NCBI GenBank assembly: GCA_015654475.1
Contig: JAATGV010000001.1
Coordinates: forward strand, 1 to 64,000
Source: Actinomycetales bacterium
Lineage (GTDB): Bacteria; Actinomycetota; Actinomycetes; Actinomycetales; Microbacteriaceae
Direction of reading: 5' to 3'
DNA: 64,000 bases
The position numbers and the translations under genes were made by a program. A model generated the notes under the pieces. It ran no database searches and had not been told where the DNA came from. It was given only the letters and a program-made list of their open reading frames with translations. This document shows, piece by piece, positions 8,909 to 18,145 of this stretch. Position 1 is the first letter of the stretch. Each line of letters opens with the position of its first letter.

Positions 8909-9828
8909 GCATGCACGTGACGAGTAACCCAGCCGTCGCCGCGCCCATGCGGCTTGTTGATCGCGTGCGGGCATATGTGGCTCTCACGAAGCCTCGAATC
9001 ATCGAGCTTCTCCTCGTAACGACTCTGCCGGGGATGATCCTGGCAGCAGACGGCTGGCCGTCCTGGCCAGTGCTCATCATGACCATGGTGGGCGGCGCCT
9101 GTGCAGCAGCCGCGGCGAGCGTGATGAACTGTATCTACGACCGGGACATCGATGCGGTGATGGTTCGGACCCAGGCGCGTCCACTGGTGACCGGCGCGGT
9201 CTCTGTTCCAGCGGCCTGGGTGTTCGCGGGGGTACTTACTCTGTTCAGCATCGGTCTCCTGGCGTGGGGCACTACTCTGTTGGCCGCTGCGATGGCGGCG
9301 GCGTCGATTGCCTGGTACGGCCTGCTGTACACCCGGGTCTTCAAACGACATACTCGCCATAACACGGTCCTCGGCGGATTCCCCGGCGCAGCGCCGGTCC
9401 TGATCGGGTACGCGGCCGTTGCCGGCACTTTGTCACTCGCGTCATTCGCTTTCTTCGCGGTGGTCTTCTGCTGGCAGATGCCGCACTTCTGGTCTCTTGC
9501 GACGAAACATCGGGAAGACTACAAACGCGCGGGGGTACCAATGCTCCCGGTTGTCGTTCCGGTTCGCGGTGTCGCGCTGCGCAGCCTGTTGTGGACGTAT
9601 GCGACGGTGGTGGTGTCATTCACCTTGCCTCTCACAGATGACCGTATCGGTGCCCTGTATCTCGTTGTGTGCAGTCTTGGCGGGCTGTGGCTGCTTTTCG
9701 AGGCTCACATGTTTCTTCGCCGCGCGAGCAGCACGCCCGATGATCCGCATCCTATGCGGCTCTTCCATACGACTGTTGCGTACATGTGCCTGCTTCCGAT
9801 TGGGATCGTCCTCAGCGTGATGCTTTAG
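8905..9828 (+). CDS. ctaB: Protoheme IX farnesyltransferase (heme O synthase)
   Basis: Integral membrane UbiA-family prenyltransferase that adds farnesyl to heme B to give heme O for terminal oxidases. Of 307 residues, the first polar loop holds the NxxxDxxxD motif (NCIYDRDIDAVM) followed by RTQARPL; the second conserved loop is HFWSLATKHREDYKRAGVPM. About eight to nine hydrophobic segments. The start is GTG 8905 (overlapping the previous stop) or ATG 8911; neither has a good ribosome site of its own. It stands apart from oxidase genes, so it may be a second, acquired copy. Confidence 0.92.
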   Translation: MSMHVTSNPAVAAPMRLVDRVRAYVALTKPRIIELLLVTTLPGMILAADGWPSWPVLIMTMVGGACAAAAASVMNCIYDRDIDAVMVRTQARPLVTGAVSVPAAWVFAGVLTLFSIGLLAWGTTLLAAAMAAASIAWYGLLYTRVFKRHTRHNTVLGGFPGAAPVLIGYAAVAGTLSLASFAFFAVVFCWQMPHFWSLATKHREDYKRAGVPMLPVVVPVRGVALRSLLWTYATVVVSFTLPLTDDRIGALYLVVCSLGGLWLLFEAHMFLRRASSTPDDPHPMRLFHTTVAYMCLLPIGIVLSVML

Positions 9829-9877
9829 CGCCTGCGTTCGTAGCGCTTAGGGCACAGAGTTCGAAGGAGAGTGTCAA

Positions 9878-10492
9878 ATGCCACACGGTGATGAGCCAGA
9901 TGAGCAGGAAGTGTTGAATCGGATCGGCCAGGGCCTGGTCTATTCCGAGTCGGACGCAGCGTTCAAGAACCCGCAACGACGAGCCGACCTCATCTTCCAA
10001 TACAACCAAACGCCGCCAAGCGAGGAGGCCAAGCAGGCGGAACTTCTTGTCGCGATCTTTGGGTCTGTTGGTGAGCGCGCGATACTCAACCCGCCTTTCA
10101 GCGCAGCCTTTGGCGGGAACGTCCATGTTGGAGACGACTTTTATGGCAACGTGAATCTCGCCTTCGTGGATGACGTGGAGATTCGCATCGGCAATGGCGT
10201 CATGATTGCCCCGAATGTGACGCTGACCACGACTGGACATCCGGTGCATCCGGCACGTCGTTTCGATCATTCGCGATTCTCTGAACCAATCACGATCGAG
10301 GATAGGGTCTGGATCGGCAGCAACGCGGTCATTCTGCCTGGGGTCCACATCGGGTATGGGTCTGTGATTGGCGCGGGAAGTGTGGTGAGTCACGACATCC
10401 CGGAGATGGTTGTCGCGGTCGGGGTGCCATGCCGTGTGCTGCGTCCGATCACAGATGCAGACCTCCGTACTCGAACTGCGGCGGGGCAGTAG
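9878..10492 (+). CDS. Maltose/galactoside-type O-acetyltransferase
   Basis: Cytosolic acetyl-CoA-dependent sugar O-acetyltransferase of the left-handed beta-helix (hexapeptide repeat) class. 204 residues: an N-terminal Mac domain (residues ~10-60, AFKNPQRRADLIFQYNQT), then hexapeptide turns (FGGNVHVGDDFYGNVNLAF, IRIGNGVMIAPNVTL), the catalytic His in TTTGHPVHPARR, and VWIGSNAVILPGVHIGYGSV. Length and order match Maa/LacA. An AAGGAGAG ribosome site precedes ATG 9878. It may be cotranscribed with ctaB (49 bp gap) but shares no obvious pathway with it. The acceptor sugar is unknown. Confidence 0.9.
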   Translation: MPHGDEPDEQEVLNRIGQGLVYSESDAAFKNPQRRADLIFQYNQTPPSEEAKQAELLVAIFGSVGERAILNPPFSAAFGGNVHVGDDFYGNVNLAFVDDVEIRIGNGVMIAPNVTLTTTGHPVHPARRFDHSRFSEPITIEDRVWIGSNAVILPGVHIGYGSVIGAGSVVSHDIPEMVVAVGVPCRVLRPITDADLRTRTAAGQ

Positions 10493-10523
10493 GCACTGGT
10501 AACTGCGTACTCGGCACTCTCCG

Positions 10524-10664
10524 TCAACGGAGCAGAACCCGACACCCGTTCCGGAACTCCTTCGGTGAACGGAGCAAAAGCCGACAGATTTGGCCAAAAT
10601 CTGTCGGCTTTTGCTCCGTTGAGAGGGAGGGTGTAGCTGTCGGTGTCGGGTTTTGCTCGGTTGA
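10524..10664. repeat. 141-bp nested inverted repeat element, copy 1
   Basis: Four 21-bp half-sites (10524-10544, 10566-10586 forward; 10602-10622, 10644-10664 reverse) with 21-bp spacers and a 15-bp centre. The core is GAGCAAAACCCGACA or a close variant. The inner pair extends to a perfect 24-bp stem (10568-10591 with 10597-10620) around GGCCA; the outer pair has two mismatches. It starts 32 bp after the acetyltransferase stop. Copies 2 and 3 at 35765 and 59930 have identical geometry. Confidence 0.95.
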
Positions 10665-10691
10665 GGGGAGGTTGAGGGGAGGTTGAGGGGA
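10659..10691. repeat. Three perfect 11-bp tandem repeats
   Basis: GGTTGAGGGGA occurs three times in a row (10659-10669, 10670-10680, 10681-10691), starting within the last half-site of the 141-bp element. It looks like slippage from the element end. The remaining intergenic sequence to 10862 also has a pair of ~22-bp direct repeats (10790-10811 and 10849-10870, GGTGCATCAC...), the second covering the stop codon of the giant surface protein. Confidence 0.9.
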
Positions 10692-10862
10692 GCACGACGG
10701 AGGTTGCTTGGCCCGCCCGGGGCGCGCGGGGGATCGCTGTCCTGCGCGGGCCAAACAACCGGCTTACGTCGGTGGTGCGCCGTCTATGCGGTGCATCACC
10801 TTTCTCGGCGCCATGTACTTTGCGCCGCTTTGTCAGCGCTGTTTACATGGTGCATCACTTTC

Positions 10863-13800
10863 TCAGTGCTGCCGGTGCCGACGACGTGTCGCGAGTATGA
10901 GCACTAGACCAGCGAGCAGCAGTGCTACAGCGGCGGCAATACCGGCACTGACCAGTAGACCACCGGCACTGGTGTTGATCAGGGGGTCACCTGTGTCCGA
11001 CCCGCTTGGGTTCGGCACGACCGTGCTACTGCCGTCTTCGTCGTCTGGACTGGGGGTCACTGATTCCGAGGGGTCTAATACTGGGTCCGAGGGATCAACC
11101 ACAGGCTTGGATGGGCTGGGCGTGGGAGACGATACTGCGGCCGCGACCACATCGACTGTGACTGTCACCGTGGTGGCCTGACCGAGGTCGTCGAGGATTT
11201 GTACGGTGAACGAGTCTGTGCCCCAGTAGCCTGCCGCCGGCCGGTAGACGACCTGGCTGCTCGCGCTTCTGGCAGCACCGTCCACGACTTCGGCCGTGCC
11301 GTGGGATGGGTCACTGATCTGGCCGATGACCAGGTTGGTTCCGGTCGTCTTGGCGATGACGTCTATTTTTACCGCGGCGTCTTGGTTGGTTGTGGTGCGG
11401 ATGTCTTCTCCGGTTGGCGCCGCCTGCACGGTGACGGTGATCGTCGCCGTGCCGGTTTGGCTGAGTTCGTCGGTCACTGTGTAGGCGAATGCATCCGTTC
11501 CGGTGAAACCTGTTGCTGGCGTGTAGGTGATCGACCCATCGGAACCGACTTCAGCGGTGCCGTGCTCTGGGTCTGCACTTGTCACAGTCATGCCCGGCGC
11601 GAGACCGTCCAGCACGCCCACGGTAATCGGCAGTTGCTCGCCTGTACGTACCTCATGGTCTGCGGGAGCCGGTGGGGCCAGGACCGTCACTGTCACGGTG
11701 CCCTCGTCAGTCTGGTCGAGGTCATCGGTGATCGTGTAGGTGAACGTGTCCGCCCCGCTGAAACCGGCGTGCGGTGTGTAGGTGACGGTTCCGTCACCGT
11801 TGTCGGCGACGGAGCCGTTGGAGGCGTCGCCAACGGCCGTGACGGATATCCCTTCTCCTTGGTCGTTGCCGATCAGGTTGACGTCAACCGGGCGGTCCAT
11901 GGCGGTGGTTGCGGAGTCGGCCACCGCGACGGGGCCGTCAATGACTTGGATGCTGACCAGCGCGTCGCTGGATTGGCCGAGGTGGTCGGTCAGGGTGTAG
12001 GTGAATGCGTCAGCACCGACGTAGCCTGCGGACGGGGTGTAGGTGATCGTGCCGTTGTCCCCGACCACTGCCACGCCGTGCCCGGGGGCGCCGGTAACCG
12101 TGACGATGGTGTTTGCCGGATTGGGCACGGTGTCATTGGCGAGCACGTCGACGACGACCGGAGTGGCAGCGCCGGTGCGAATCGATGGGTCGTCGACGGC
12201 AACGGGCGGTGCATGAACGGTCACGGTCACGGTGCCCACCGCAGTCTGACCGAGGTCATCGGTCACCGTATAGGTGAATGAGTCGGTGCCCACGAAGCCA
12301 TTGGCCGGCGTGTATGTGACGACACCATCATCCAGAACGGCGGTTCCGCTGGCTGGTGCTGTTACGGACGTGACCGCGGCGGCGGTTCCGCCGATGTGTT
12401 CGGTCAGGTCGACTTCTACAGGCATCTCTTTGCCTGTCTCGGTTGTGACGATCTCAGCGGTGGGCGGGCTTTGCACGGTGACGGTCACTGTGCCTGTGGT
12501 GGTCTGGTCGAGGCTGTCGGTCACCGTATAGGTGAATGAGTCGGCGCCTGTGAAGCCGTCGGCTGGCGTGTATGTCACTACTCCGTCGACCAGTTCAGCT
12601 GTTCCGTGCGTCGGATCAGAGACCGCTGTGACGGCGGCGTCGAGACCCGAGGCCTCATCTGCCAGGTTGCGGCTGATAGCGGTGTCTTGGGCGGTGCGCA
12701 AGGCAACGTCTGGTGCCACTGGGCCGTTTTGAACTGTGACCGTGATGGTCGCGGTGGATTCTTGACCGAGATCGTCGGTCAGCGTGTAGCTGAAGCTCTC
12801 GGTGCCGGTGAACCCGTTTGCTGGCGTGTAGCTGATCGTCTTGTCGGCGCCGACAACGACCGCTCCCCCGTGATTCGGGGTGTCGACCGTGACCGATGCG
12901 ATCTTGTCTACGCCTGCTGGCGCGGTGGCCTCGGTGATGACGGTGAAGGACGTGGTCTGGTCACGCGCAATGGTGCGGGACAGGTTGGCTGCGGCTGGCG
13001 TCGGCTGCACTGTGACGGTCACGGTGCCGGTGGCGGTCTGGCCGAGGTCGTCGGTCACGGTGTAGGTGAACGAGTCGGTTCCCGTGTATCCGTCGTCAGG
13101 CGTATACGTCGCGACATCGTCATCAAGCTCAACCGTTCCATGTGCTGGATCAGATGTGGCCGTAACAGCCGAGTCGACACCGTCAATATGACTGGCGAGA
13201 TCGACATCTACAGCAGCATCCACACCGGTGGTCACCGCGACCGCCTCAGTGGTCGGCGGGGCCTGGAAAGTGAGGTTGACCACAGCGGATGAGATTCCAC
13301 CGATGGCGTCGACGATCTGGTACCTGAATGTGTCGGTGCCGCTGGCTCCCTCGGACGGTGTGAAGTACGCCTTACCATCGCGGATGACTGCGGTGCCCAT
13401 CTCCGGGTTCGGAGCGGTGACGATCTGGTCGAGGCTGACTTTGCCTGCTGGGGTGTCGTTTGCCAGCAGATTCAGCTGCCGTTCGCCACCCGTGATTGCC
13501 ACAGTGTAGGCGTCGGCGACCGCGACAGGGTGTGCCAACACTGTGACCGTGACGGTCGCGGTGTCGGTGGCCCTGGTCTTGTCTGTGGCGGTGTAGCCGA
13601 ACGTGTCAGTGCCGACGAAGTCGGCGGCGGGAGTGTAGACGAGCTTGCCGTCCACCTCTGCGACTGTGCCGTGCTGACCCTGTTGGTACGCCTTGACGTG
13701 TACGTCGCCATTGGGGTCGCGTGCGTCGTTGGCGAGCACGTCAATGGTGACGGCATCGCCAGAGTGGGTGGATGCCGTGTCGTTTTCGGCGGCGGTCGGT

Positions 13801-16800
13801 GGCGTGAGCGGTTCGAAGAATCCGAGGTTCACGTCGGCGGCCGCGGTGTCGAGAGGCAGCGTGATTTCTTGCTGGGTTTCGCCGGGCAGCAGACCGTCAA
13901 GCACCGCGCCTGAGGCGGTCACATCATAGCGACCTGAATGCAACCCATCCACAGAATAAGTGCCATCGGCACCCGTTGGAACCTCGATGGGCTCTTCGAG
14001 CGCGATGTCGTCGCCGTGACCTGGTCCGCCGTTGTCTGCGCCGTCAGCACCGAAGGAATACCCGTCGACGGTCACGGTTACGGGGGTGAGGCCTTCGTCG
14101 CCTTCGCTGAGATCGAACGAGTAGTCCGCGTCGTGGTAGACGGTCCCTGAGAGGCTTGAGGCCTGGGAGCGCACCGTAGCCGGAGACACGTCTTTGAGCG
14201 ACCCAGCGCTCGCGGTCGTTACGCCCGACGTCACCGAGTTGGTGATGCTTGTGGTGGTGAGCAGCCCGTGCGGCGTCACGTCGAGAGAGATGGATCCCAC
14301 TGAGTTGGGTGCGAGTTCTGGGGTCTGGATGCGCAGTGCCGTCGTGTGCTCGGGCTTCTCACTCGTCCACGTGATGCCGGTAGCGCCCGACGGGTCGGAG
14401 TCTAGCGCGGCCAGAACATCCGCAGGCTCGTCCGCGGTGTAGCTGATGCTGACAGATGGGTCGGCGGTCACCTTGTCGAGCGTGATGCTGGCTAGATCTG
14501 TGGTGCCGTTGCGGTCGCCTGAGTATGGCAGCACGTCGACGAATGAGCCGAACCCGGCGGAGGTTCCGAGTGTGTTGGACCATCCGAGGGTGTAGCTGAA
14601 CGAGTCGCCTGGCTGCGCGACAGCGGTCGAGGCACTCTTCATGACGGCAAACTCGGCCGCCGCGTTCAGGCCGAGCACATCACTCGATCTGCGAGCTGAC
14701 GCAAGGCTTAGATCGGATGGGGACTGGATGACCGAGGTCACAGTGAGTTCGGTCGGCGTCGGTGTGGTGATCGGCACGTTCACCTTGAACGAGAATGCAG
14801 GAGGCGGATCAGCCACCGTGCGTTCGCCGAGCTGCCACTCCATAGTGGCGCCGGTCTCGCCCGCGTCCATTGTGCACGGCACGCCGTCCGCGCCGGGGTT
14901 GCCCGGCGTGATGGTGACCGGAGGGGTGCTCGGCACAACTGAGTTGGACACGTAGCAGACACCGGCGGGCAGGGTCGTGGTGAGTACTATGTTGCGCGCG
15001 CTAGCGGAATCGGAACCGGCGGGCACGGAGACAGTCGGCGTGACCGTCACAGTGCGCTGTGCGCCCGGCTTGGCCAGGTCGACATCCCAGGATGTGGTGG
15101 CTCGAACTGACGCCTCAGCGGCAACAACCCGCGTGCCAAGACCGGTGTTGGCGTTCGTCTCTGGGATGTAGGTCGACTTTTTGGAGAGCTCGTCCGAGGT
15201 GAGTTGCCAGAATGTGGGGATAGGCGTTCCCACAGCAATCGACGAATCCACCCTGACAAAAGATACGGCGAAGTAGGACGTGACCCCCATGAGCGCATCA
15301 GGGTAGGCCATTCGCACTGCGTTGACCGCGCTTGGCCCACCTGCCGCTTCGAGGCTGTCGAACCAGTGCATGTCGCCATCGCCCACCTTGCCGCATTCGA
15401 CATCGCGCCGGTCGGCATCGGTCGAGACATCGAGAACCCCATACTGCACGGCTGTCGGCGTTCGCCCTCCTGTGCCGGGAGCAATAGTCGGGTCAAGACG
15501 AGTCAAGGACTGATCCCACACCCCGCATACCGTCAGATTGTGTAGATCGACACCAGCACCACCGTTGTTTGTCAGAAGAAAGCCTTGCCGATATTTCGAC
15601 CCCGGATATGCCGCTCCATCTCCCTTCGCCGTCGTCGATGCGTTCTCCCAAACGGGTACTGTGTTGGAGACTGCCGAGGTGCCTGGTGCCCACGTGCGCG
15701 CGCCAATGCTGAAGGAATTGTCCGTCCTTCGATCAACGCTTGTCGCGATTGAGTTGACGCCCGAGCTGAACGGCCCAGCTGGTTGACCCTTGGTATAACC
15801 CTCACCATAGTTCGACTGCCCGGAGACGGACAGCGGATCAAAGCCCGTGAGCCGCGAGGTGAACGACGTCGCGGCGTCAACGGGAAAGTTGCTGGCAGGC
15901 ACTCGTATGTACACGACGTACACCCCAACCCAAGCCATGTCCGAACTCAGTACAGCCCCGTCAATCGTTCTCGTGGGGTAGGAGCGTAGGTCGGAGATCA
16001 TGTTAGTTACAGTCACGGTAATCGGCGTGTCCGCTCCGCCCGGTTGTGCGCAGGTGGCCACACCCGAATCCGGGACTGCGTTCTCCGCAGTGTACGTGCC
16101 GGAGATCTTCGGTGCTGGTTGGAGAGATGTAATGCGACCAGCCTGACATGAACTGAGGATTACTCCCGAGGTCGTTGCCAGAGACTCAATCTGAAAGCTG
16201 AAGCTGGCGGCCGCGGCCTCGCGCCCCACAAAGCCCTTGACTGCATCCTTGGGAACGACAATGTCAACGCCCACGGGAATGTTGAATGCCGTTACTTCCC
16301 TGTCATCATTGAGCACGGGCGTTGCCGTAGCTGAGCGCAGCATCGTATCGAACTTCGGTGCCGCAGACAGATACACGGTCGCCTGGTTCGACGTGCGAGT
16401 GCCGTCGGTGACGCTGGTCACCAGGGCTACGCCCTGCCCGCCCAAGCCGGTAGTCATTGCCGTCACTGGGTAAGACCCCTGGCCCGACGAGACGGGGAGC
16501 GTGCACGCGAGTGTGCGACCGTCGGACGAGATGGCGCCTGCGCCCTCGACACAACCGGCAGCGGAGGCCACCACCCAGTTCATGCCGGCGGGAAGAACCT
16601 GGGTGAATGTCGTGTTGCCGCTGGTGGCAGCGGACCACACCCAGCGGTAGGCGACCGAGTCGCGCGACCGGACGATGTCGTTGTCTGGCCCGGAGTCGTT
16701 GCCCGGCTCGTCGTCGGCATCGAACGGAACCGGCGACGCCGTGCCCGTTGACAACACGTCCAGCGACAATGTCGACAGGGACGCCCGCTCGGGTGCCGCA

Positions 16801-16904
16801 AAGGCGGTCTGCGCAAGCGGCAGAAGCGTGACCACGAGGCCCACGACGAGCACGCCAGCAAGCACCTTCCATGCTCTGGAAGGTGCGCTCAAAAATTTCC
16901 CCAT
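10863..16904 (-). CDS. Giant repeat-containing surface protein (putative adhesin)
   Basis: About 2,013 residues from ATG 16904, chosen for its GGGGGA ribosome site. Residues 1-40 are a signal peptide (KVLAGVLVVGLVVTLLPLAQ...AFA). The N-terminal ~900 residues include DUF11-like segments (ASARNIVLTTTLPAGVCYV); an SdrD-B-like domain follows (SLSGTVYHDADYSFDLSEGD). Then come ten ~85-92-residue Ig/cadherin-like repeats with the motif YTP-x4-GxTGxDSFTYTVTDDLGQT, then a Pro/Ser-rich stalk, a transmembrane helix and RRRHRQH. No LPXTG sortase motif is visible, so anchoring seems to be by the C-terminal helix. Cell adhesion is inferred from architecture only. Confidence 0.88.
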   Translation of the reverse strand: MGKFLSAPSRAWKVLAGVLVVGLVVTLLPLAQTAFAAPERASLSTLSLDVLSTGTASPVPFDADDEPGNDSGPDNDIVRSRDSVAYRWVWSAATSGNTTFTQVLPAGMNWVVASAAGCVEGAGAISSDGRTLACTLPVSSGQGSYPVTAMTTGLGGQGVALVTSVTDGTRTSNQATVYLSAAPKFDTMLRSATATPVLNDDREVTAFNIPVGVDIVVPKDAVKGFVGREAAAASFSFQIESLATTSGVILSSCQAGRITSLQPAPKISGTYTAENAVPDSGVATCAQPGGADTPITVTVTNMISDLRSYPTRTIDGAVLSSDMAWVGVYVVYIRVPASNFPVDAATSFTSRLTGFDPLSVSGQSNYGEGYTKGQPAGPFSSGVNSIATSVDRRTDNSFSIGARTWAPGTSAVSNTVPVWENASTTAKGDGAAYPGSKYRQGFLLTNNGGAGVDLHNLTVCGVWDQSLTRLDPTIAPGTGGRTPTAVQYGVLDVSTDADRRDVECGKVGDGDMHWFDSLEAAGGPSAVNAVRMAYPDALMGVTSYFAVSFVRVDSSIAVGTPIPTFWQLTSDELSKKSTYIPETNANTGLGTRVVAAEASVRATTSWDVDLAKPGAQRTVTVTPTVSVPAGSDSASARNIVLTTTLPAGVCYVSNSVVPSTPPVTITPGNPGADGVPCTMDAGETGATMEWQLGERTVADPPPAFSFKVNVPITTPTPTELTVTSVIQSPSDLSLASARRSSDVLGLNAAAEFAVMKSASTAVAQPGDSFSYTLGWSNTLGTSAGFGSFVDVLPYSGDRNGTTDLASITLDKVTADPSVSISYTADEPADVLAALDSDPSGATGITWTSEKPEHTTALRIQTPELAPNSVGSISLDVTPHGLLTTTSITNSVTSGVTTASAGSLKDVSPATVRSQASSLSGTVYHDADYSFDLSEGDEGLTPVTVTVDGYSFGADGADNGGPGHGDDIALEEPIEVPTGADGTYSVDGLHSGRYDVTASGAVLDGLLPGETQQEITLPLDTAAADVNLGFFEPLTPPTAAENDTASTHSGDAVTIDVLANDARDPNGDVHVKAYQQGQHGTVAEVDGKLVYTPAADFVGTDTFGYTATDKTRATDTATVTVTVLAHPVAVADAYTVAITGGERQLNLLANDTPAGKVSLDQIVTAPNPEMGTAVIRDGKAYFTPSEGASGTDTFRYQIVDAIGGISSAVVNLTFQAPPTTEAVAVTTGVDAAVDVDLASHIDGVDSAVTATSDPAHGTVELDDDVATYTPDDGYTGTDSFTYTVTDDLGQTATGTVTVTVQPTPAAANLSRTIARDQTTSFTVITEATAPAGVDKIASVTVDTPNHGGAVVVGADKTISYTPANGFTGTESFSYTLTDDLGQESTATITVTVQNGPVAPDVALRTAQDTAISRNLADEASGLDAAVTAVSDPTHGTAELVDGVVTYTPADGFTGADSFTYTVTDSLDQTTTGTVTVTVQSPPTAEIVTTETGKEMPVEVDLTEHIGGTAAAVTSVTAPASGTAVLDDGVVTYTPANGFVGTDSFTYTVTDDLGQTAVGTVTVTVHAPPVAVDDPSIRTGAATPVVVDVLANDTVPNPANTIVTVTGAPGHGVAVVGDNGTITYTPSAGYVGADAFTYTLTDHLGQSSDALVSIQVIDGPVAVADSATTAMDRPVDVNLIGNDQGEGISVTAVGDASNGSVADNGDGTVTYTPHAGFSGADTFTYTITDDLDQTDEGTVTVTVLAPPAPADHEVRTGEQLPITVGVLDGLAPGMTVTSADPEHGTAEVGSDGSITYTPATGFTGTDAFAYTVTDELSQTGTATITVTVQAAPTGEDIRTTTNQDAAVKIDVIAKTTGTNLVIGQISDPSHGTAEVVDGAARSASSQVVYRPAAGYWGTDSFTVQILDDLGQATTVTVTVDVVAAAVSSPTPSPSKPVVDPSDPVLDPSESVTPSPDDEDGSSTVVPNPSGSDTGDPLINTSAGGLLVSAGIAAAVALLLAGLVLILATRRRHRQH

Positions 16905-17157
16905 GTCATTCCCCCGGTACATCAAGATAAAGACCCCAAGACGCTCAACTCAGATGTGAGCAGTCTCCTGATGCAAATATACCGCACCCCCGTGATCGGG
17001 GCAACTTGAGCAGGTGTGAGCAGCTCAGTGCTTACAGGCGACCCCCAGAATTCCGAAAAAAGTTCGTGACATTCCGGCCGCGAGACGCGTCTTAACTATG
17101 TCGCTGGTTCGAAGCGACCCGCATCCAATGCGGAATATGACTTGTAAGGAGTCCAGC

Positions 17158-17613
17158 ATGGCAACCGTAACGAACGCAACACAGCCAGACACACAGCAGG
17201 GGAAGGCAACTGCGCCAGCCGACTTTGGCGGTAAGACCACGATCGACAACAGCGTCATCGCAAAAATCGCCGGAATCGCGGCCCGCGAAGTCAGCGGCGT
17301 CTACGCCCTCGGTGGCGGGGCCGCCCGAATGGTCGGGGCAATCCGAGATGCGTTGAACACCACGGATCTGTCGCAAGGCATCAGCGTCGAGGTCGGCGAG
17401 AAGCAGGTCGCCGTTGACGTGACGATCGTGGCGGATTACCCAATCGCGCTGCAGAAAGTCGCCAACGACGTACGCTCATCCATCTACCGCGCCATGGAAG
17501 ACCTTGTGGGCATGGAAGTCACCGAAGTCAATGTGACTGTCAACGACGTGCACATTCCCTCTGACGACGACACCACCGAGGATCCACAGCCGCAGGAAGC
17601 GCGAGTTCAGTGA
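17158..17613 (+). CDS. Asp23/Gls24 family envelope stress protein
   Basis: 151 residues from ATG 17158, preceded by AAGGAG; upstream in-frame ATGs lack such a site. The core (GGKTTIDNSVIAKIAGIAAREVSGVYALG ... VDVTIVADYPIALQKVANDVR) is a full Asp23/Gls24 domain, about residues 25-130, with an acidic tail. In Firmicutes members form membrane-tethered assemblies linked to alkaline and cell-wall stress. It opens a cluster where the next four genes each overlap by 4 nt. Role in this organism is inferred from the family. Confidence 0.93.
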   Translation: MATVTNATQPDTQQGKATAPADFGGKTTIDNSVIAKIAGIAAREVSGVYALGGGAARMVGAIRDALNTTDLSQGISVEVGEKQVAVDVTIVADYPIALQKVANDVRSSIYRAMEDLVGMEVTEVNVTVNDVHIPSDDDTTEDPQPQEARVQ

Positions 17614-17801
17614 GCACCACATTGATCGGTGCCGCGGCAGGCACCGTGCTCGCATTGACATGGGTCACGCTCGGGTTCTGGGCGTTCCTGCTCGTCGCCG
17701 TCGCAATGCTCATCGGGGCAGCCGTCGGCCGTATCGTCGATGGCCGCCTGGATGTGCGGGCGCTTGCAGACGCCTTCCGCGGGCGGCGCTCGTCGTCATG
17801 A
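17610..17801 (+). CDS. Small two-helix membrane protein (DUF2273-like)
   Basis: 63 residues starting at GTG 17610, which overlaps the previous stop by 4 nt. Two hydrophobic stretches (LIGAAAGTVLALTWVTLGFW and FLLVAVAMLIGAAVGRIVDG) then a basic tail ending GRRSSS. It resembles the small DUF2273 proteins found beside Asp23 genes. Likely a membrane partner of the Asp23 proteins. Confidence 0.75.
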   Translation: MSTTLIGAAAGTVLALTWVTLGFWAFLLVAVAMLIGAAVGRIVDGRLDVRALADAFRGRRSSS

Positions 17802-18145
17802 TCGCCGACAACCGCACCGAAACCGGCAGCCGGCCGCTGGCAGGGCGAACCATCTTGAGTGCACGAGCCCTACAGCATCTGGCCGTCGGAGTGGCCCGCG
17901 ACGCCGCCCGGGTCAGCGCCAAAGACGTGTCCGTCACGCTGGCCGACCACGAGGGTGCTCTGATCGCCTCAGTGACCGTGCCAGTCGTGTTCGGCCCAGT
18001 TGCGAATCAGTCGCTCGACGTGCAAGGGGCGCACCTTCGGAGGGCAATGATAGCCGGGCTAGAGGACTATGCAGGTCGTCGAGTGACATCGGTGAACGTC
18101 CGATTCTCAGGGGTACGAAATATTAAGGAAAGGAGAGTGTCATGA
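17798..18145 (+). CDS. Asp23/Gls24-like small protein
   Basis: 115 residues from ATG 17798 (overlaps previous stop, ATGA). Segments LSARALQHLAVGVARDAARVSAKDVSV and VTVPVVFGPVANQ...RRAMIAGLEDYAGRRVTSVNVRF follow the Asp23 fold pattern of helix, beta pair, long helix and final strand, but are diverged. No membrane segment. Its stop overlaps the next start by 4 nt. It is probably a second structural Asp23-type subunit of the stress cluster. Confidence 0.7.
   Translation: MIADNRTETGSRPLAGRTILSARALQHLAVGVARDAARVSAKDVSVTLADHEGALIASVTVPVVFGPVANQSLDVQGAHLRRAMIAGLEDYAGRRVTSVNVRFSGVRNIKERRVS

Noticed and set aside
10524-10664. 141-bp elements as mini CRISPR arrays
   Set aside because: Equal-length unique spacers are suggestive, but repeats invert at the centre and number only four; no cas genes.
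8289-10862. Integrated island with att sites beside tRNA-Arg
   Set aside because: No integrase and no second copy of the tRNA 3' end was seen within the region, so only the repeats are reported.
10863-11200. LPXTG sortase signal in the giant adhesin
   Set aside because: The segment before the helix (PSGSDTGDPL) has no LPXTG or close variant that I can defend.
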